Positions 1 to 6,913 of a stretch of DNA of 64,000 nt are shown here, one piece after another. Within the stretch, counting starts at the first letter, position 1. Each line of letters begins with the position of its first letter. Under the pieces are notes generated by a model. It worked only from the letters and a program-made list of their open reading frames with translations. It was not told the DNA's origin and made no database searches. Source of the stretch: Alphaproteobacteria bacterium (GTDB lineage Bacteria; Pseudomonadota; Alphaproteobacteria; Rs-D84); the NCBI GenBank assembly GCA_017502865.1, contig JAFVUD010000002.1, positions 1-64,000 of the forward strand, given 5' to 3'. Position numbers and translations under genes: made by a program.

Positions 1-11
1 ATTAATAGAAA

Positions 12-38
12 ATGTCGCCTGAGGGGCGGCATTTTTTA
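12..38 (+). terminator. Intrinsic terminator, probably of an upstream tRNA gene
   Basis: Hairpin of ATGTCGCC and GGCGGCAT (one wobble pair) around a TGAG loop, followed by a run of six T. By analogy with the tRNA-His and tRNA-Gly loci it would end a tRNA transcript that starts before the window. Confidence 0.7.
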
Positions 39-40
39 TT

Positions 41-141
41 AACCCATGTGCAACATGGATATTCGAACCCAGGGTTCGAGCCGCAGGCGAAAGGGACCCG
101 CCGCAATTGCGGTGGGAATTACAATCCTTCTGGATGCGCCA
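41..141 (+). repeat. tRNA-tail element ending in a 19-nt tRNA 3' end (probably Arg)
   Basis: The segment 123-141 ends in GCGCCA and has the layout of the last 19 nt of a tRNA: three T-loop bases, a 5-nt T-stem strand, acceptor strand TGGATGC, discriminator G and CCA. No 5' tRNA body precedes it. Before it lie a perfect TTCGAACCC/GGGTTCGA-type palindrome (62-79), then GCGAAAGGGACCC, a short hairpin and GGGAATTACA. The same order occurs at the tRNA-Lys and tRNA-His loci. I infer that the parent tRNA gene, acceptor 5' strand GCATCCA and probably tRNA-Arg, lies just upstream of base 1. Confidence 0.6.
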
Positions 142-150
142 CGAATTTAG

Positions 151-173
151 ACACCGCCACGGCGGTGTTTTTG
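151..173 (+). terminator. Intrinsic terminator after the tRNA-tail element
   Basis: ACACCGCC, two-base loop, GGCGGTGT, then T-rich. It is the second terminator of the unit, matching the tRNA/terminator/insert/tRNA-tail/terminator order at the other loci. Confidence 0.75.
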
Positions 174-196
174 TTTGCCCCTGCCCCCACTGCAAT

Positions 197-226
197 AAAA
201 AACCGCCCGATTGGGCGGTATTTTTT
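197..226. terminator. Bidirectional terminator
   Basis: CCGCCC-gatt-GGGCGG flanked by A6 on the left and T6 on the right, so it can act on both strands. On the minus strand it follows the cysteine-rich gene that ends at 276. Confidence 0.75.
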
Positions 227-275
227 CATCATAGGGGAGAAACAAAATGAAAAAAACTTTATAAACCTGAAAGAA

Positions 276-566
276 TTAGCGGCACAGACCCTGGGCTACG
301 ATGCACAGGCCAGCTGGGTATACGCAACCAATACCATCTTTGTGGGCACTGTATGCACAGTTAACACACAATGACGATGGAACGCATGCCAATTTTGGTG
401 CTTCCACAGGCTTTACAGATTCTGCAACCGCCAATTCAACGTCTGTTGATGGGATATGGCCGCTGACCAAATCTTTAACTTCTTCTTTGTTTGGGCATTC
501 GCCAGCAAAACGGCATTTACCGTTTTTCAATGGACCAAAGCCACATGTTTTGCAATCTAACAACAT
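276..566 (-). CDS. Small cysteine-rich protein with two CxxC/C/C modules
   Basis: I do not recognise a family. The 96-residue product carries two similar cysteine clusters, one near the N-terminus (C-x2-C-x9-C-x5-C) and one near the C-terminus (C-x2-C-x10-C-x6-C), joined by a Val/Glu/Pro linker. This spacing suggests two small metal-binding knuckles, probably zinc, arising by internal duplication; that is inference. No signal peptide is seen, so it is probably cytoplasmic. The second of two adjacent ATG codons is chosen because it sits at a better distance from AAAGGA; the first (569) is possible. A promoter lies at 601-628 and the gene ends at a bidirectional terminator. Confidence 0.65.
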   Translation of the reverse strand: MLLDCKTCGFGPLKNGKCRFAGECPNKEEVKDLVSGHIPSTDVELAVAESVKPVEAPKLACVPSSLCVNCAYSAHKDGIGCVYPAGLCIVAQGLCR

Positions 567-600
567 CATAAATCCTTTTATTTTTATATTTACAGGCGGT

Positions 601-628
601 AATATAATACAAATATTTCTTTTGTCAA
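601..628 (-). promoter_or_regulatory. Promoter for the cysteine-rich gene
   Basis: Minus strand TTGACA, 16-nt spacer, TATATT, about 30 nt before the start codon. Confidence 0.6.
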
Positions 629-726
629 GGGCTTTTTTATTTTTTTATTTTCTGGCCGCAGTTTGGGTGGTTCAGGAAAGTGCCCAGAATTTTCAACAAA
701 ATGAAAAACTTTTTGTGAATATATTC

Positions 727-754
727 TTGACAAATATATATTTTAGACTATATT
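727..754 (+). promoter_or_regulatory. Promoter for the bactofilin-like gene
   Basis: TTGACA, 16-nt spacer, TATATT. The spacer is almost the same as that of the minus-strand promoter at 11203-11230. Confidence 0.6.
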
Positions 755-787
755 TATAGCAAAGAAACAACCCAAAGAGGTATTAGC

Positions 788-1564
788 ATGGCTAAAAAAC
801 AACAGATTAAACAGGCAACACGTCGTGTTCGCACGGCATCAAAGGCCACATCAAAACGTAAATCATTCTGGGCACGTGTATGGGATATAGTATGCTGGCC
901 TTTTCGTATGATTTGGCGTGCATGTAAATGGATTTGGAAACAAATCACACGTGTGTGCAAATGGGTTTGGAATTGGCTGTGTAAAATCAATCTGGTCGGG
1001 TTGGTCAATTTGACATTGCTGGTTGCGATTATTGTATTGTTCACAATGTTGATTATCGATGTGATGGGATGTCGCAAGAACCAGGTCGTAGTTGTTGCAA
1101 ATAATGTACCAGAAATGGTTATACCTGCTAAAACAACAAATAAAAAGGTTGTCCAGCGTCCTGTTAAACCGGTGACAAATGTTTTGCCACTGAAAAAAGA
1201 CAGTAAACGTGAAATGGTTAATGAACCAATCAACGTTGCACGTGTCCAGGTTAATCCAGTTGTAGAAAAACAGACAGCCAAAGTAGATAATACCATGTAC
1301 GGCGATGTAGTTATTGACAGTCGTGCTGCAGGTAAAATGATTTCACACAACACAAACGTCCAAGGCAATCTGTATTTGCAGAATATGCGTAAATTCGTAT
1401 TGCCATGCGGGGTGCGTGTTGACGGGAACTTGTTCCTGCGTGATGTGAATATGTTGCAGTTCTGTGGCAAATTTGTCGTCACAGGCAACATATATGTCAG
1501 CCCACGTTCTTCGTTTGGTCCAATCCCAGGATCAGCACACGTTGGTGGACAGATTATTTTGTAA
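788..1564 (+). CDS. Membrane-anchored bactofilin-like protein
   Basis: A 258-residue protein in three parts. Residues 1-75 are very basic and rich in Trp (repeated W-x3-W spacing), suggesting an amphipathic membrane-surface segment. A hydrophobic transmembrane helix follows at about 78-95. The C-terminal 90 residues (about 168-258) have short repeating beta-strand units of the 'V.GNLYL...V.VDGNLFLRDV...VTGNIYV' type, as in polymer-forming bactofilin beta-helices. The family call is from repeat pattern only. AGAGG precedes the ATG, and a terminator follows directly. A role in a membrane-attached cytoskeletal or envelope scaffold is inference. Confidence 0.55.
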   Translation: MAKKQQIKQATRRVRTASKATSKRKSFWARVWDIVCWPFRMIWRACKWIWKQITRVCKWVWNWLCKINLVGLVNLTLLVAIIVLFTMLIIDVMGCRKNQVVVVANNVPEMVIPAKTTNKKVVQRPVKPVTNVLPLKKDSKREMVNEPINVARVQVNPVVEKQTAKVDNTMYGDVVIDSRAAGKMISHNTNVQGNLYLQNMRKFVLPCGVRVDGNLFLRDVNMLQFCGKFVVTGNIYVSPRSSFGPIPGSAHVGGQIIL

Positions 1565-1598
1565 AGTATTAATCATTGCTCTCCTTTTGTTAGTTCAG

Positions 1599-1624
1599 GC
1601 CGCCGTGGTATTGGCGGTCTTTTT
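1599..1624 (+). terminator. Terminator of the bactofilin-like gene
   Basis: GCCGCC/GGCGGT stem followed by a T run. Confidence 0.65.
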
Positions 1625-1647
1625 TCATAGATTTTTGGGCTGTTTTG

Positions 1648-1656
1648 TGATATAAT
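1648..1656 (+). promoter_or_regulatory. Extended -10 promoter
   Basis: TGATATAAT, an extended -10 element 34 nt upstream of the next start codon. No good -35 is seen. The same TGATATAAT occurs at 50873 and 36078. Confidence 0.55.
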
Positions 1657-1689
1657 GCGTGTGTCCAAACAAAGAAGGAAGAAACAAAA

Positions 1690-1929
1690 ATGAACACATT
1701 GGAAAAAATCTTAAACGTTTTGACAAAGAATATGGGCTATACCGTTGTATTCGTTGTAGCGGTACTTTTGTTTGCAATCTTTTCAGACGGTTTGCTGTCT
1801 GGTTTGATTACAGCTGCATCCGCCGCAATCGCATATGGATGTGGTGTTGCGTTGGTACGTGAATACAAAAATACACCTGCACCAAAGGCAACAACGGTTA
1901 AAGCAAAACCAAAATCTAAAAAGAAATAA
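1690..1929 (+). CDS. Small membrane protein with basic tail
   Basis: A 79-residue protein with no recognised family. Residues about 15-55 are hydrophobic with a Gly/Ala-rich middle and could form one long or two short transmembrane helices. The tail is Lys/Pro/Ala-rich and ends in KSKKK, so it is probably cytoplasmic. GAAGGAAG lies 8-10 nt upstream. It is monocistronic, between its own promoter and a shared terminator. Confidence 0.65.
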   Translation: MNTLEKILNVLTKNMGYTVVFVVAVLLFAIFSDGLLSGLITAASAAIAYGCGVALVREYKNTPAPKATTVKAKPKSKKK

Positions 1930-1934
1930 TAAAA

Positions 1935-1954
1935 AATCCCCCGATTGGGGGATT
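1935..1954. terminator. Bidirectional terminator
   Basis: AATCCCCC-gatt-GGGGGATT with A and T runs on either side, between convergent genes. Confidence 0.85.
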
Positions 1955-1974
1955 TTTTCATGAATAAATATTAA

Positions 1975-2490
1975 TTATTCTGCAACAACTGGTTCAACAG
2001 GTTGTTCAACAGGCTGTTCGACCGGTGCAGGTTCTGCAACAGGCTTTTTCATCTGTTTTCTGGCGGCCTTGAATTCTGCTTTGTCAACACAACCGTCGTT
2101 GTTTGCGTCCATCATTGGCAACATTTCAGCCATTTTTGGACATTTTACAACCAGGCATCCATTATCAAATTCTGGGCGTGGCCCACGATGGAATTTCTTG
2201 GCACATGGGCAGAATTTTGCAGCCGCAAAACCCAATGCAAAGAAGATAACTGCAACCAACAATTTCTTCCAGAAACCACAACGTTTTTTCTGGTGGCATT
2301 TGCAATCTGCACCGCAACCGCATGTGTGTGCTTCGACAACCGGTGCAACAGGTGCAACGACCTTCTTAGCGACTGGTTTTTTCGCAGGTGCTTTTTTTGC
2401 AACAGGCTTTTTAGCCGGTGCAGGTTTAACAACTGATTTTTTTACAGCAGCTTTTTTAGCGACTGTTTTTTTAACTGATTTTTCTGCCAT
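1975..2490 (-). CDS. Lys/Ala/Pro-rich single-pass protein with an EF-hand
   Basis: A 171-residue protein. Residues 1-55 are built from Lys/Ala/Pro repeats of the AKKPVAKKAPAKKP kind, like histone H1-type or bacterial KA-rich tails. A Cys/His cluster (CGCGADCKCHQKKRC) follows, then a transmembrane helix near residues 77-95. The outer part holds one canonical EF-hand loop, DANNDGCVDKAE, with acidic or Asn residues at positions 1, 3, 5, 9 and 12. The end is Pro/Val/Glu-rich (PVEQPVEQPVEP). The start is set by AAGGAAGG 5 nt upstream of ATG 2490. A calcium-responsive membrane protein is a reasonable inference; no family is recognised. Confidence 0.65.
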   Translation of the reverse strand: MAEKSVKKTVAKKAAVKKSVVKPAPAKKPVAKKAPAKKPVAKKVVAPVAPVVEAHTCGCGADCKCHQKKRCGFWKKLLVAVIFFALGFAAAKFCPCAKKFHRGPRPEFDNGCLVVKCPKMAEMLPMMDANNDGCVDKAEFKAARKQMKKPVAEPAPVEQPVEQPVEPVVAE

Positions 2491-2576
2491 GTCCCTTCCT
2501 TTTGTTTTGTATGACAATATGATTTTATTCAATCAAAAAAAATAAGTAAAGAAAAATTTTATTTTTCAAATAAAAA

Positions 2577-2594
2577 GGCCCCCAATTGGGGACC
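2577..2594 (-). terminator. Terminator of the HU gene
   Basis: GGTCCCC-aatt-GGGGGCC followed by TTTTTA on the minus strand. Confidence 0.8.
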
Positions 2595-2624
2595 CAAATG
2601 TTTCGCATTCGAAACCAAGTTTTT

Positions 2625-2897
2625 TTAGTTCAATGCATCTTTCAATGCTTTACCTGGTTTGAATTTAGGCTGAACAGAAGCTGGGATTTTGATAGCTGCA
2701 CCAGTCTGTGGATTGCGGCCTGTTGTTGCTTTGCGTTTTGCAGTTGCAAATGTACCGAAACCAACCAAGCGAACTTCGCCTTTCTTTTTCAGTGTTTTTG
2801 TAACGTTGTTGATGAATGCGTCAACGCATGCAGCAGCAGCAGCTTTTGTAACTTCTGCATCATTTGCGATAACTTCAATCAATTGAGCTTTGTTCAT
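2625..2897 (-). CDS. hup: HU-family DNA-binding protein
   Basis: A 90-residue protein of normal HU length. It starts MNKAQLIEVIA and contains the family signature from 'GEVRLVGFGTF' to 'RNPQTG', with the DNA-binding arm around residues 52-76. HU dimers bend and compact DNA in the nucleoid. AAAGGAG lies 5-6 nt before the ATG. It is monocistronic, with a promoter at 3011-3039 and an unusually strong hairpin in its leader. Confidence 0.95.
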   Translation of the reverse strand: MNKAQLIEVIANDAEVTKAAAAACVDAFINNVTKTLKKKGEVRLVGFGTFATAKRKATTGRNPQTGAAIKIPASVQPKFKPGKALKDALN

Positions 2898-2941
2898 ATG
2901 TTTCTCCTTTCATCTTAATTATAAGGTGTCCCGCAGTATAT

Positions 2942-2995
2942 AGGCAATGTCGTTGGAATCTGAAACCCTTTCCCACAACCCCAAGGACATTGCCT
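2942..2995 (-). promoter_or_regulatory. Leader hairpin of the HU mRNA
   Basis: A 15-base inverted repeat with one mismatch (arms 2942-2956 and 2981-2995, loop 24 nt) between the promoter and the ribosome binding site of the HU gene. It has no T run, so it is not a terminator. It could be an mRNA stabiliser or a protein-binding site. Confidence 0.6.
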
Positions 2996-3010
2996 GGCCT
3001 GCTTACCCGA

Positions 3011-3039
3011 ATCGTAGAGAAATCCGCCGTTTAAGTCAA
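3011..3039 (-). promoter_or_regulatory. Promoter of the HU gene
   Basis: Minus strand TTGACT, 17-nt spacer, TACGAT, giving a leader of about 100 nt. Confidence 0.65.
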
Positions 3040-3078
3040 GCACATAATTTAGAAACCGCAGATTTTTCGCATTCTTGA

Positions 3079-3102
3079 CAAAAAACACCGCTTTTGCGGT
3101 GC
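3079..3102 (-). terminator. Terminator of the 3130-3609 gene
   Basis: CACCGC-aaaa-GCGGTG followed by TTTTTT on the minus strand. Confidence 0.8.
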
Positions 3103-3129
3103 TTTGACATACTTATTATATAATACGCC

Positions 3130-3609
3130 CTATTTTCTGTACACGGCATCGGCACGAACGGCACGGGCCCCAGGCGTATTATTTTCGCATAAAACGTATG
3201 CTGTATTGTCGCCACGAACGTAAACAGTACGAAAATAATTCGGTGTTTTTATCATCAATAAAATAATCACAACCGCCCAAAATAAAGCCTTGGTCATGGC
3301 CCATGGGGTTTTGAAACTGTCACGGTTAAATTTATCTTTTAACAAATTCTGGTACAGGGCCCAACCCCAATAAAACGGCAATATCATTAATGCAAATGCC
3401 AACAGGATGCGAAAGAATCGTGTAAAGGGTGCAAAACCCATGCTGATTGGATCGAAAACAGAACTGGCCGCGGGGCAAACGTACAGTGCCGTTGGCAATG
3501 CGGATTCAGGTATATTCAATGGGGCCGTTGGTGCCAACTGCAAATTAAATGACGTCATTATGATTATCATTGTTGCCAAAACAATTGCAAAGACCATCGT
3601 CTTTTTCAT
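3130..3609 (-). CDS. Inner membrane protein, unknown
   Basis: A 159-residue protein that I do not recognise. It has an N-terminal hydrophobic segment (residues 4-20, signal or anchor), a second helix at about 72-92 ending in WGWAL, and a third near 113-130. The two Cys residues, near residue 44 and near the C-terminus, would both lie outside the cytoplasm under a simple topology and could form a disulfide. ATG 3609 is preceded by TGGGGGAATTC, a plausible ribosome site. Confidence 0.6.
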   Translation of the reverse strand: MKKTMVFAIVLATMIIIMTSFNLQLAPTAPLNIPESALPTALYVCPAASSVFDPISMGFAPFTRFFRILLAFALMILPFYWGWALYQNLLKDKFNRDSFKTPWAMTKALFWAVVIILLMIKTPNYFRTVYVRGDNTAYVLCENNTPGARAVRADAVYRK

Positions 3610-3658
3610 AGAATTCCCCCACGTTATTATTTTTATTATATCACAACACACTATTGAA

Positions 3659-3687
3659 TTGCAATTTTAGAAACTTTTATTTAGAAT
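3659..3687 (+). promoter_or_regulatory. Promoter giving a leaderless transcript
   Basis: TTGCAA, 17-nt spacer, TAGAAT, ending 7 nt before ATG 3695. Transcription would start at or next to the start codon. Confidence 0.6.
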
Positions 3688-3694
3688 TTATTTC

Positions 3695-4480
3695 ATGTTT
3701 CATAAAAAGTACGATGTCATTATTGGTTTAACCACATTCAATCATGAAATGCTGAAAATTTCGATTCCGGCACTGGGGAAATTAGGCAAGAAATTCGCAC
3801 TGATTATATTTAACGACAATCCAACCGCAAAACTGAAACGCAGAACAATTCGCAAACTGGGGTATCGGGGATGGCTGCGGATTATTAATACAGACGAAAA
3901 TGTGGGAACCATTCTGGCACGGGCAAAGATTTTAGATTATGCACAAAAATGCAATTTACAGGCATCGTGGGTTATGTTCGCAAATGACGATGATGCGGTG
4001 CTAAGTATTGGTGTGCCGACGGTTGCAGACAGCAATTTTGCCGTTTTACAGAACAGTGTTTTTGTGCGGGCACGTGTATTGGATTTGTTGCGTATTCTGG
4101 ACAATCCTGCGACATATACAATTGACGACGATGTTATGCAGTTAATCAAACCACACATTGGGTTCAAGGGCACTTTTATTCGGTACGACATCGCATGTGA
4201 ATTCGGCAAAATTATAAATGATAATGCAGAAAAACTGGTCCAGATTTTGGAAAAACTGAATGTTATGGTGCCGGTTAATATGCTGATGTGGTCGGGACTG
4301 AATACATTTGTGCGAAACGCACACCCAGAAATGTCGCCTATTTATATGGACGAAACAAACTATATGACAATTACAACCGTTGCACCACGCAACAATGCGG
4401 CAAAATTTGACACACTGGTCAATAAATTTGATGCAATTGTTGCTGCTGCGTTGGCAGCCGCCCCAGCGGGGCAAGAATAG
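3695..4480 (+). CDS. Glycosyltransferase-like protein (GT-A fold)
   Basis: A 261-residue protein. The N-terminus, 'YDVIIGLTTFNHEML' followed by 'ALIIFNDNP', resembles the first beta-alpha unit of GT2-type enzymes, and 'WVMFANDDDAVL' near residue 95 fits the acidic DXD metal-nucleotide motif. It probably transfers a sugar from a nucleotide donor; the acceptor is unknown. No transmembrane segment is seen. No Shine-Dalgarno site precedes the ATG, which fits the leaderless promoter. It is not clearly related to the two GT2 paralogues at 9-11 kb. Confidence 0.55.
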   Translation: MFHKKYDVIIGLTTFNHEMLKISIPALGKLGKKFALIIFNDNPTAKLKRRTIRKLGYRGWLRIINTDENVGTILARAKILDYAQKCNLQASWVMFANDDDAVLSIGVPTVADSNFAVLQNSVFVRARVLDLLRILDNPATYTIDDDVMQLIKPHIGFKGTFIRYDIACEFGKIINDNAEKLVQILEKLNVMVPVNMLMWSGLNTFVRNAHPEMSPIYMDETNYMTITTVAPRNNAAKFDTLVNKFDAIVAAALAAAPAGQE

Positions 4481-4515
4481 TTTTATAAAAAATCCAAAAA
4501 AAGTTAAATATATGA

Positions 4516-4544
4516 TTGAAACCCGTGGGGATTGTTTATACAAT
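4516..4544 (+). promoter_or_regulatory. Promoter of alaS
   Basis: TTGAAA, 17-nt spacer, TACAAT. Its position rules out upstream in-frame starts and supports ATG 4573. Confidence 0.6.
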
Positions 4545-4572
4545 GCCCCCAGACAACAAGGGAAATATTATT

Positions 4573-6651
4573 ATGACATACGATGAAATTAGAAAGGCAT
4601 TTTTAGACTATTTTGAATCCAAGGGACACAAAATTGTTCCATCGGCATCACTGATTCCAAACGACCCAACACTGTTATTCACGGTCGCAGGTATGGTGCC
4701 ATGGAAGGGTATTTTGCAGGGAACAGAACCGGCGTTTGCACCACGTGTTGCAGACGTGCAGAAATGTATTCGTGCCGGCGGAAAACACAATGACCTGGAA
4801 GATGTGGGTTTTGATGGTCGTCATCATACTTTCTTTGAAATGCTGGGGAACTGGTCTTTTGGCGATTATTTCAAGGAAGGTGCGATTGAAATGTCGTGGG
4901 AACTGTTGACCAAGGTTTTTGGTCTGGACCCAAATCGTATTGTTGTGACAACACATTACAGTGATGACGAAGCCGTTAAAATCTGGAAAAAGGTTGCCGG
5001 CAAAGATGCTATTTTGTTGGGCGACAAAGATAACTGGTGGTCGGCGGGCGATACCGGTCCATGTGGTCCATGCACAGAAATGCACTATGACATGGGGGCA
5101 GATTTGCCAGGTGGCATGCCAGGGTCTGAAAACGAAGATGGCGGACGCTGGGTCGAAATTTGGAACGACGTGTTTATGCAATATGACCGTGATGCAAATG
5201 GTAATTTAAGCCCACTGCCCAAACAAAACGTTGACACAGGGGCGGGTCTGGAACGTTTCGCATCGATTTTGCAGAACAAAACAGATAACTATGACACGGA
5301 TTTGTTTGTGAACCTGAAACGTGCAGTGTCTGATATCACAGGCGTTGCAGAAACACCAGACAACGTTGCCAGTTTCAAAGTTATCACAGACCACCTGCGG
5401 TCGGTTGGTTTTGCAATCGCAGATGGTGTTATTCCATCAAATACAGATCGTGGTTATGTAATTCGTCGAATTTTACGTCGTGCAATGCGTCATGGACAAA
5501 TACTGGGGCATCGTGGGGCATTGTTGTCTAAATTGTACCCTGCCCTGATTACAGAAATGGGCAATGCGTATCCGGAATTGGCCCGTGAACAGGATCGTGT
5601 AATCGAAATTATTCGCAACGAAGAAAATTCTTTTGCAGATATGTTGCAAAACGGTATGAAATTACTGGAAGCGGAATTGCCAAAATTAAACAATGGGGTT
5701 CTGCCGGGGGACGTTGCGTTCAAACTGTTTGATACATATGGTTTCCCATTGGATTTAACCCAGATGATTTTGCGTGACAAAAACTTTGACGTTGATGTCG
5801 CAGGCTTTGAAAAAGCAATGGCAGAACAGAAAGAACGCAGCCGTGCAAATACCAAGGGCACACGTATTTTCTGGGAATCGCAGACAGAATTGGCGGGAAC
5901 AGATGACACAAACAAATACGCACCAATTGATATGGACGCCCAGGTTTTGTCTATCCTGAAAAACGGTGAATTTGTTCAATCGGCCGATGCGGGCGACGAA
6001 GTAGAAGTTGCGTTGGACAAAACAAACTTCTATGGCACCCAGGGTGGCCAGGTTGGTGACAGTGGCGAATTCAAACGTGATGGTGAAACAGTTATGAACA
6101 TCAGCGAAGCCGCACGTGTTGACAGCGTTGTTATTCACAAAGGTGTTTTGACCGCCACACTGAACGTTGGCGACACGGTCAAACCGATTATCAACAGTGC
6201 TGTTCGCCAGCAGACAGCCCGTGCACACACGGCAACCCACCTGTTGCAGGCGGCGTTACGCAGCGTTTTGAACGAAGACGTGGAACAACGTGGATCTAAG
6301 GTCAGTCCGGATTCTGTACGTTTCGACTTTCGCTTTGGGCGTGCAATGACAGCCGAAGAAAAACAGGCGGTTGAAGATTTGGTGAACAAATGGATTGCCG
6401 AAGATATGCCGGTTGCACACGAAGAAATGTCTATGGACGAAGCCGTCAAGAAAGGTGCAATGGCACTGTTCGGTGAAAAATACGGTGACACGGTCAAGGT
6501 TATCACAGCGGGCGATGTTTCGTGCGAACTGTGCGGTGGAACACATATCTATCACACAGGCGAAATATTGAAAGCCAAGATTAACAAAGAAAAATCTATC
6601 AGCAGTGGTATTCGCCGTATTACTATGTCGGTGGGTACATTGGCCGAATAA
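4573..6651 (+). CDS. alaS: Alanyl-tRNA synthetase lacking the C-Ala domain
   Basis: Charges tRNA-Ala with alanine and clears mischarged Ser/Gly. The 692-residue product has the class II catalytic core from MTYDEIRKAFLDYF onward, the tRNA-recognition middle region, and the editing domain with HTATH near residue 552 and CGGTH near residue 654. It then ends after 'ISSGIRRITMSVGTLAE'. Usual bacterial AlaRS has about 875 residues and continues into a C-terminal DHHA1/C-Ala domain. Here a stop and a terminator follow directly, and no C-Ala reading frame is seen downstream. The start is fixed by AAGGGA about 8 nt upstream and by the promoter. Confidence 0.95.
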   Translation: MTYDEIRKAFLDYFESKGHKIVPSASLIPNDPTLLFTVAGMVPWKGILQGTEPAFAPRVADVQKCIRAGGKHNDLEDVGFDGRHHTFFEMLGNWSFGDYFKEGAIEMSWELLTKVFGLDPNRIVVTTHYSDDEAVKIWKKVAGKDAILLGDKDNWWSAGDTGPCGPCTEMHYDMGADLPGGMPGSENEDGGRWVEIWNDVFMQYDRDANGNLSPLPKQNVDTGAGLERFASILQNKTDNYDTDLFVNLKRAVSDITGVAETPDNVASFKVITDHLRSVGFAIADGVIPSNTDRGYVIRRILRRAMRHGQILGHRGALLSKLYPALITEMGNAYPELAREQDRVIEIIRNEENSFADMLQNGMKLLEAELPKLNNGVLPGDVAFKLFDTYGFPLDLTQMILRDKNFDVDVAGFEKAMAEQKERSRANTKGTRIFWESQTELAGTDDTNKYAPIDMDAQVLSILKNGEFVQSADAGDEVEVALDKTNFYGTQGGQVGDSGEFKRDGETVMNISEAARVDSVVIHKGVLTATLNVGDTVKPIINSAVRQQTARAHTATHLLQAALRSVLNEDVEQRGSKVSPDSVRFDFRFGRAMTAEEKQAVEDLVNKWIAEDMPVAHEEMSMDEAVKKGAMALFGEKYGDTVKVITAGDVSCELCGGTHIYHTGEILKAKINKEKSISSGIRRITMSVGTLAE

Positions 6652-6658
6652 TTACATG

Positions 6659-6680
6659 ACCGCCCAAATGGGCGGTTTTA
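6659..6680 (+). terminator. Terminator of alaS
   Basis: ACCGCCC-aaat-GGGCGGT followed by TTTTA. Confidence 0.8.
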
Positions 6681-6688
6681 TTATTCAC

Positions 6689-6717
6689 TTGATTTTAGGC
6701 ACAAACGCACTATTATA
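6689..6717 (+). promoter_or_regulatory. Promoter of the rnj leader
   Basis: TTGATT, 16-17 nt spacer, TATTAT/ATTATA, giving a leader of about 190 nt. Confidence 0.5.
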
Positions 6718-6723
6718 TATATG

Positions 6724-6913
6724 TCCGAGAGAGAAGTTGGTCGAACGCATGTTCGATAACAGAATTTATCCCTGTGCATTTTTACACGAAAATGAAATAC
6801 CATGGGGTATGGGCGTGCGACCACAGATTCACTGCAGATAAAGAGAAAAGCACTCTTTATTGGTAATGAATTTTGTGGTCGTGCAAATGTTAAATCATAA
6901 AAAAGGATTATAA
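6724..6913 (+). promoter_or_regulatory. Structured 5' leader of rnj with alternative pairings
   Basis: Local hairpins are visible at 6741-6756 (TCGAAC/GTTCGA, tetraloop), 6797-6810 (ATACC/GGTAT) and 6838-6860 (ATAAAGAG/CTCTTTAT). The segment CGACCACA (6818-6825) can pair backward with TGGTCG at 6738-6743 or forward with TGTGGTCG at 6874-6881, near the ribosome site. These two pairings exclude each other, as in a riboswitch or autoregulatory leader. No known riboswitch class is recognised. Confidence 0.5.

Noticed and set aside
247..264. Five-codon frame MKKTL after GGGGAG
   Set aside because: It looks like the start of a signal peptide but stops at once, and no frame continues it; it overlaps the region next to the minus-strand cysteine-rich gene. 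Not reported as a gene.
754..1491. Minus-strand frame opposite the bactofilin-like gene
   Set aside because: No start context or family sequence; explained as the antisense of the plus-strand gene.
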